From: Euryodendron excelsum
Lineage: Eukaryota > Streptophyta > Magnoliopsida > Ericales > Pentaphylacaceae
Assembly (NCBI GenBank): GCA_033060915.1
Contig: CM065383.1
Span: forward strand, 11,103,501 to 11,167,500
Direction of reading: 5' to 3'
Length of the DNA stretch: 64,000 bases
A model generated the notes under the pieces. The model was not told where the DNA came from. It searched no databases and worked only from the letters and a program-made list of their open reading frames with translations. Of this stretch, positions 58,601-64,000 are shown in pieces. The stretch's first letter is position 1. Every line of letters begins with the position of its first letter. The position numbers and the translations under genes were made by a program.

Positions 58601-61600
58601 CATGGAAACCATGATAATTTCACGAAGTTAGTCTTTTAACTCACTCAACTAAATAGGCCTTAATCCCAATCACTTGAGGTCGGTTACATGGGTCCGTTTT
58701 CTACCATTAACTTTATCCAAAGTCATATCCTTAATTTACGTTCAAGGCAATCATGTCCTTTCTCACCATCTCAATCCATGTCTTTCTTGGCCTTCCTCTT
58801 GTCCTTTGGTGCCTCTCCTTGGATCATATCACTTCCCTTTACTGATGCATTATTTGCTCAATGCTGTACATGGCCAAATCACCATAATTGACTTTCTCTC
58901 ATGTTATCTTCAATTTGTGCCACTTCTACCTTCTTACAAATGCATTCGTTTCTTATTCTGTCTTTTTTTATAATATCACTCATCCATATCAACATTCTTT
59001 TTTTGGTGACATTCATTTTTTAACATGATTTTTCTTGCTCTTCAACATTTTCTGTTTTGAAACTTCAATTTATCAAGAATTCTATAATCACAAAATACTC
59101 CTGAAGCACTTTTCCATTTCATTCATCATATTCTCAAACATCCTTCTCAATCTCACAATCCTTATGGATAATTGATCCAAAACATCGGAAATGGTTAGTC
59201 TTAGGTATCTCCTTTCCATCAGATCTTCTTTTTTCCTGTTTCTTAAGTTAAATTTCATTAAGCTACAGACGAAATACGTCCAAGAAATGATAAGCCTCTA
59301 ATGTCATCATTAATGACATGACCTTATTTGAGAGGGGAATCGGCCTGATCATACCATGTAAAGGGTGACCTATATTGGCTAAGGCATCAACAGACATATC
59401 AACCTCTCTGTATGTTTATTCATGATTAGTTTCATCAAACTTGCGAATAGTCCACTACTTTAGTTTTGCTAAACGTGTACTTTACATATTCTGCTGTGAT
59501 CCTACTGGACCTAAAACCTTTAGATTCTAAAACATCTTTCCACAGTTCTAAGTTAGAGTTTGCTGCTACTCTAGTTTCACCAATTAAAAGTTTGTCATCA
59601 AGAAACAACATATACCACGAAAATCCTCTTGAATGTGCATAGTAAGTTAATCCATTTCATAAAGTTTGTCTTTAGTGAATGTGTGCGAAAATTTTTGGTT
59701 CAATTTTATTCCATTTAACGGAAGTTTAGAAATAATTTGATGGATCATAAAGCAATAATTAGTTGGATTCTCTTTAAGGCCTTATTAATGATCCTTTGGG
59801 TTTTCTTATGTGGATATGGTTATGCGTACTTATTTGCTGATGTATGCACTTGATCAGTCCCATAACCGCATGCCGTAGTTGTCCCGCTCAACTATTTATG
59901 ATATTCAGCTGCCACAAGGAGGCATGGAATTGTTGAAAGGTTGTATGAACAGAATTTAAAGAGTTGCACCACAACCCCCCCCCCCTTTTTCTTCTTTCCC
60001 GGCATGTGTGGATTTGCATTTTCCCTCTTATTTTAGCAGATGATTGGTCAAATCTTTCATTGTGAAGTGACCTTCAGGCTTCACGTGGTATGCCACCGTG
60101 ATGGTATTAATTGCTTATAGTTTCCTGTTCGCTATGTCTGCAATTCAATTAGACAGCTGCCAAATGTGTCATCATATTTTTACCCACTGGACGTTATATT
60201 TTCAACTATTCAGGAAAAAAAGAAGAAGAGGGAAATACAATCTCTGTTTTTATTGCTTTATTGTTGTACATACTCCCTCTCGCATGAGTTTCTCTTTGTC
60301 TAATCAATCCTGTGAAATCTGCAGAGCCCTGATGAGATCATGGAGAAATCACTTCAAAGTCATGATGGGTCAAGTACTTGTGAGGATTTCGTTAGTCTGG
60401 TGCAGACATGGTTAAACAAAATAAAGGTGCCCTGGATTTTACCCAACTGCATTATCAATTTCTCGTTTCATCTTTCATTTACTAACGCATGGTTTACCTA
60501 TCAATTGTTGTCCTCATTACTCTTAATATGTATGTGTTATATTTATTTTTATAAGTTAAAGAATTTAAATCAACCTATAAAAAAAATGTTCCCATGTAGT
60601 CGGCATTCTAGAAGCAAAGCTTCCCGCCCGCCTGCCTCCTTGTGTGGAAATGCTTTTCATGATCTCCAGCTCTTTCCCACCAGCTCGTTCTTTATGTGTA
60701 ATTCTTAATCTGTAGCGAGAGACAGAATACAATTTGAGCTACTGTGAGTCTTTGAACTTGAGTAGATTTCACTTTATGATATTCCCGTTTGTCACTTCTC
60801 ATTCTGCTCTGTTCTGGGTTTCTTCTGCTTTTGAGACTACCTTTGCAGATAACCTTTTAAATGTGAGGTTGCACACTGAAACTTACTGCTCATGCTGAAT
60901 ATATGCAAGTCATGTAATAAATGTAAAAAATGCAATAAACTTTTATGTGCAATGCAAACTATGACAATGCAAACAGTAATTTTGAAGCCATGCACTGGAG
61001 CACTGAGAATATTCATGCGTGCCCCATCATTAAAATAAGTATGTTTATCTTGCATAATGATACATTGGTATGAGTTCATGTAATTCTAGTTTGTTTTAGA
61101 CCAGCTGGGTGTGGCGCTTTTGCAGAAAGAGTAGATAGTATGCATGCAAAAGTTGCATTTATGCCTGTCTACCATTAGTTCTATTTTCTCACTCACTGTT
61201 TACGGGAAAATTTTTTTTTAGAATGTTCCTATTTCTAAGGGTGGAAAACTGCCTGTAAAAACGTAGGCTTAAGAAATTAAGAGCAGAAAAAAAATAATTG
61301 ATGTGTGGAAGATCTTGACGATCAGCTTTCTTCCTCAATGAATATAAATATTATCAATTTATGTCGGTACTTTATAACCGTAGCGTTTTACTGTCTAAAT
61401 TTTGGAATATTTTCTGGCCTCTGCAATAGGATTTTAAATATATTTTGTTGGTATTTACTTTTCTTAATTTTTCCGCTTGTGAATGCTTTTCAGTGGTCAC
61501 ATTTACTTAGTGGCATTTTTCGTGAGACGAATCAGAGCGAGTTAGCAGCTTTTACCTCATATGCCCTTGCATTCCCCAACAATTTTCTAGCTCTTGTAGA

Positions 61601-63989
61601 CACATATGATGTAAGTATAAGCTTATTAGATTAATCTTCTAATATTTGGCATGACTTTTATTCTTTAAAATCTTGATACCTTACCCTTTTGTCTATACTT
61701 TGTTGTTATTACCAAACAGTTCATCTGTAATATGAAACTTAAACATGTTTTATGCAATGCTTGACCTAATCATTAAATTCAGTTTGGTTTTTCGTCTTAA
61801 TTTTGGTTAGATAGAGTGCATAAGCTTGTACGTTCATTAGCTAATTTAGTTTCTCTTAAATTGATCTGACATACTCTAGTCTGCTATTTAAAACAGGGTG
61901 TTGATCGTTTAGTGAGTGGTGGGCACTTGGGTTATTTCCTTAAATATACATCCCCACCCCCATGATATTTTGGTATCTCAGATGGGTTTAAGCTTTAAAA
62001 TTTCCCTGAATAAACCATGAGTACCATATATAAACTAGTTACAGATCTATGAAGCAACTATAAAGCTGGAAGACATTCTCTTACTCTTAGTCTTTGGTTC
62101 TTCCTTGGGAGCTTTTAGGCGATCTTCATTCTGTGACTTAATTGACATGTTCCATTTTGTTGTTATCATTGGCTTTCTTTGCCTCTCTGTAGACCTCTGT
62201 TGTACTTGGGCTTTGCAGCTTTTTAACCAGTTAAAATTTTCTTCGAGGAAAAAAAGACATTTATAAGCTTCTAAAAATTTAACCCAATGTTTATAGCATG
62301 AATCTTGCTGTTAGCATCAGATATTCTGCTAGCAGTCAAATGCTAACATTGTACCTTTTGGTCATTCTTTCAGGGATAATTAATTAAATATTTTAACATG
62401 TGCTTCACATCGCTTCACATTGAAGTGAGGTGATATTGCTTAGTTTTGGTTATTCATGAGTGTAGTGCAATTTCACTTTTGAAACCATACTTATTTAATA
62501 TCGCTGCACCTACAATTGAGTCATAAATCTAGCGTAAGAACATTGATTTCATTTGACCAGGTTATGCGAAGTGGGATTCCTAATTTTTGTGCAGTTGCTC
62601 TGGCACTCAATGATTTGGGGTATGTGCAGAAAGGTTTATTCATGTGTAGGCATCTTTGCCTTAATATAATTGTTTATCTTTGTGTGAACATGATTTTTCT
62701 ATGATGGCCAATTTTTTGCCATTTATCAACATTTCTATCCATATTTGAGCATTGAATTTAGTTTGGAATATGGAAATTTTCTTTTGCAGAAAATAATATT
62801 CTTAGCCAATTCCAAATGGTAGGGTTTAGGCATTTCTAGTATAGTGATTGTGGTGGTGATTAGTAGTTGTAGTAGTGATACTCTTGTTGTAATAGGTTGC
62901 CTGCATAATTTAATATCTAAAGCTGCAAATTAATTATTGTTAAATGTTCAGGGCCTCATTGCTTTTATGAAGCAAACATCTTTGGAAAATAATTATACTT
63001 GAAGCTAATACAGTTGTTTTTACCTGATAATTGCAATTCATTTTTTATTTTTTAGATCAGGTAAGTTGTAGCATGTTTTGTGAACTTTGAATGACTTGTT
63101 CAAATGAGATGTGTTTCATTATTTGTTCTGATGTTTCTCTTTTTTTCCCACTTCCCATGGATTTATTATCTATTCGAGTAATCTGTAGAAATGCCTAGAA
63201 GAATTAATTAAGAATAATAGCATATTGCTGGAAGCTAATCCTCACAATAAATGTAATCTTCGTAATGATGTAATTTCATTTTTTATTTTTCTAATTGGAT
63301 GTGAAAAGATGAGTGTACTGGCATGTGCACATTCCTGCACACGATATTTGTGTGGATGAAGTGCCTAGACTTCACAACAGCCCATAAATATAATGTTTTC
63401 CTGAATGTGACGGTATATGTATTACAATTTGTCTATAAACACTTTTTGGCAGTGTGCTGTCTTTGCTTTACCATTTTCCTCCTATATTTGAGGAGTGTAT
63501 CTTTATGTTATCTGCTGCACTTCATCTTCGCAACAGCCCATAGTGTATATTTTCCTGAATGTGATGTCAGTATATGTATTACAATTTGTCTACAAACAAT
63601 TTGTGCCAGTGTGCTGCCTTTGCTTTGCCATTTTCCTCCTATATTCAAGCTGCTTTTTATGTTATCTGCTGTTTGTCATTTTTCCCTCTTATAACTCTCT
63701 TCTCCTTGTTATATTTCCTATTATTTGCTTACCATCGGGACCTATAATTATTTTTTTATTGCTATTTTTTATTATTGTTTTTTAACTGTATTGCCCAGCT
63801 GATGTAATGTGCAGGTATAAAGCAGTAGGCATAAGATTAGACTCTGGTGACCTCGCATATTTGTCATGTGAGGCCCGCAAGTTCTTTCACACTATTGAGA
63901 AGGAATTTGGAGTGCCAGACTTTGGAAAGATGGGCATTACTGCTAGTAATGACCTCAATGAGGAAACTTTAGATGCTTTAAACAAACAG
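52491..63989 (+). CDS. NAPRT: Nicotinate phosphoribosyltransferase (5' part; ten exons, continues past the window)
   Basis: Makes nicotinate mononucleotide from nicotinate and PRPP with ATP, the entry step of the NAD salvage (Preiss-Handler) pathway. The ATG at 52491 starts [11 protein letters not shown] and is the first ATG after the TATA box. Ten exons splice in frame with GT-AG introns: 52491-52648, 54917-55064, 55845-55964, 56149-56283, 56363-56424, 57685-57760, 60325-60426, 61494-61610, 62561-62619 and 63815-63989, giving 384 codons. Landmarks: [20 protein letters not shown] (29-48), [18 protein letters not shown] (58-75), RHRFVAGK and LEFGLRRAQ (about 165-187), the conserved His-containing GTHSHAF (222-228), [13 protein letters not shown] (331-343) and [17 protein letters not shown] at the end. 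Plant enzymes are about 550-560 residues, so roughly the last third lies to the right. All exons are open and the gene looks functional. Confidence 0.95.
54917..55064 (+). CDS. NAPRT: NAPRT exon 2
   Basis: Acceptor gttccag, donor gtaaag. Residues 53-102, including [15 protein letters not shown]. Intron 1 before it (2268 bp) holds no gene; about 53.94-54.12 kb looks like an old dispersed repeat. Confidence 0.93.
55845..55964 (+). CDS. NAPRT: NAPRT exon 3
   Basis: Acceptor tactacag, donor gtgagt. Residues 103-142, including [16 protein letters not shown] and RVEGP. Intron 2 is 780 bp, nothing recognised in it. Confidence 0.93.
56149..56283 (+). CDS. NAPRT: NAPRT exon 4
   Basis: Acceptor ttaattcag after a T run, donor gttgtt. 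Residues 143-187, including [20 protein letters not shown] and LEFGLRRAQ. Confidence 0.93.
56363..56424 (+). CDS. NAPRT: NAPRT exon 5
   Basis: Acceptor acatttag, donor gtgatg. Starts [20 protein letters not shown] and splits a Ser codon. Intron 5 (56425-57684) has no gene. Confidence 0.92.
57685..57760 (+). CDS. NAPRT: NAPRT exon 6
   Basis: Acceptor gttgccag, donor gtaggt. Carries [20 protein letters not shown], the block with the conserved active-site-region histidine. Confidence 0.92.
58125..58434. repeat. 155-bp tandem duplication in NAPRT intron 6
   Basis: The segment with ttttcttttcccc and 'accacttcaactga-tgtgatg' occurs at about 58125-58279 and 58280-58434. It stays open in one frame in both copies ([10 protein letters not shown], then GLDN), but I do not recognise the peptide. 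Confidence 0.8.
58440..59230 (-). mobile_element. Fragment of an RTE-type LINE in NAPRT intron 6
   Basis: The plus strand has the phrase 'cttgaggtcggttacatggg' and then 'ctttcttggccttcctcttg', 'ggatcatatcacttccc', 'acatggccaaatcaccataa' and 'gactttctctcatgttatct', which I recognise as the reverse complement of the 3' end of plant RTE-type LINEs. On the minus strand, short frames read [20 protein letters not shown] and FGHVQ, the family's reverse-transcriptase tail. The extreme 3' part is duplicated (about 58449 and 58598). Many stops make it a dead relic. Confidence 0.75.
60325..60426 (+). CDS. NAPRT: NAPRT exon 7
   Basis: Acceptor aatctgcag, donor gtgccc (a weaker but valid GT). Residues 234-267, the variable region [10 protein letters not shown] through [13 protein letters not shown]. 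Confidence 0.9.
61494..61610 (+). CDS. NAPRT: NAPRT exon 8
   Basis: Acceptor gcttttcag, donor gtaagt. Residues 268-306, including [20 protein letters not shown] and LVDTYD. Confidence 0.93.
62561..62619 (+). CDS. NAPRT: NAPRT exon 9
   Basis: Acceptor tttgaccag, donor gtatgt. Encodes [20 protein letters not shown], with the Gly codon split. Confidence 0.93.
63370..63670. repeat. 156-bp tandem duplication in NAPRT intron 9
   Basis: 'caacagccca-a-tat' and then 'tatgtattacaatttgtcta' through 'gccattttcctcctata' occur at about 63375 and 63531. It lies in the intron, 150 bases before exon 10. Confidence 0.85.
63815..63989 (+). CDS. NAPRT: NAPRT exon 10
   Basis: Acceptor atgtgcag, donor gtaaat at the very end of the window. 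Begins [17 protein letters not shown] and ends LDALNKQ. Confidence 0.93.
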
Positions 63990-64000
63990 GTAAATATCTC

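Noticed and set aside
58113..58973. Frames in NAPRT intron 6 as extra NAPRT exons
   Set aside because: Exons 6 and 7 join in phase without them, and the 58.44-59.23 kb part is an RTE LINE relic on the opposite strand.
1..64000. tRNA, rRNA or other structured RNA genes
   Set aside because: Reading both strands I saw no tRNA A/B boxes with cloverleaf context and no rRNA-like conserved blocks. The TGGTATCAGAGC match is a retroelement primer site.

Overview
This is nuclear DNA from a flowering plant, most likely a eudicot; I cannot name the species. The evidence is an intron-rich nicotinate phosphoribosyltransferase gene of the plant type with GT-AG introns, Maximus/SIRE-type Ty1/copia LTRs, a very large LTR element with a Tat/Ogre-like tRNA-Arg primer site, and a RICESLEEPER-like hAT transposon. 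There is no sign of bacterial or organellar organisation.

Layout. 1-4.7 kb: about four tandem copies of a ~1.2 kb unit carrying CT and GA microsatellites of very different lengths. 5.10-6.85 kb: a non-autonomous Mutator-like (MULE) element with ~200 bp inverted ends and a 9-bp target duplication. 7.3-51.2 kb: one minus-strand giant LTR element without recognisable gag-pol (LARD-like, LTRs ~5 kb), inflated by five nested insertions. In its interior a minus-strand solo copia LTR (19916-30149) is itself split by an 8.0 kb hAT transposon (20589-28612). In its right-hand LTR lies a solo LTR of a related giant family (32409-47605). That solo LTR in turn holds a decayed Maximus/SIRE-type copia element (34784-43150) and another solo copia LTR (43708-45487). 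Every junction shows a target-site duplication: aagtg/aaatg, ccttc, gttatatc, gttga, tttag and aaata. The order of insertion can therefore be read directly.

51.2-64 kb: the only convincing host gene, NAPRT on the plus strand, with ten exons (384 codons) in the window and the rest beyond its right edge. Its promoter is squeezed between the LARD end (51229) and the ATG (52491). Its intron 6 holds an old RTE-type LINE fragment.

Most notable items: (1) the hAT carries pieces of at least two, probably three, unrelated host genes (chromatin assembly factor subunit FAS1, a LIFEGUARD/BI-1-like exon and a DEAD-box helicase exon), on both strands and with splice sites intact on two, so it behaves like a Pack-type hAT. 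(2) The giant LTRs contain two arrays of hairpin-forming repeats whose arms co-vary between copies. (3) Copia LTRs of diverged subfamilies each keep an array of paired GAGTCGAC-type palindromes. (4) Most nonsense codons in the transposase and gag pseudogenes, and the changes in the LARD primer site, are C-to-T or G-to-A, the signature of decay in methylated DNA.
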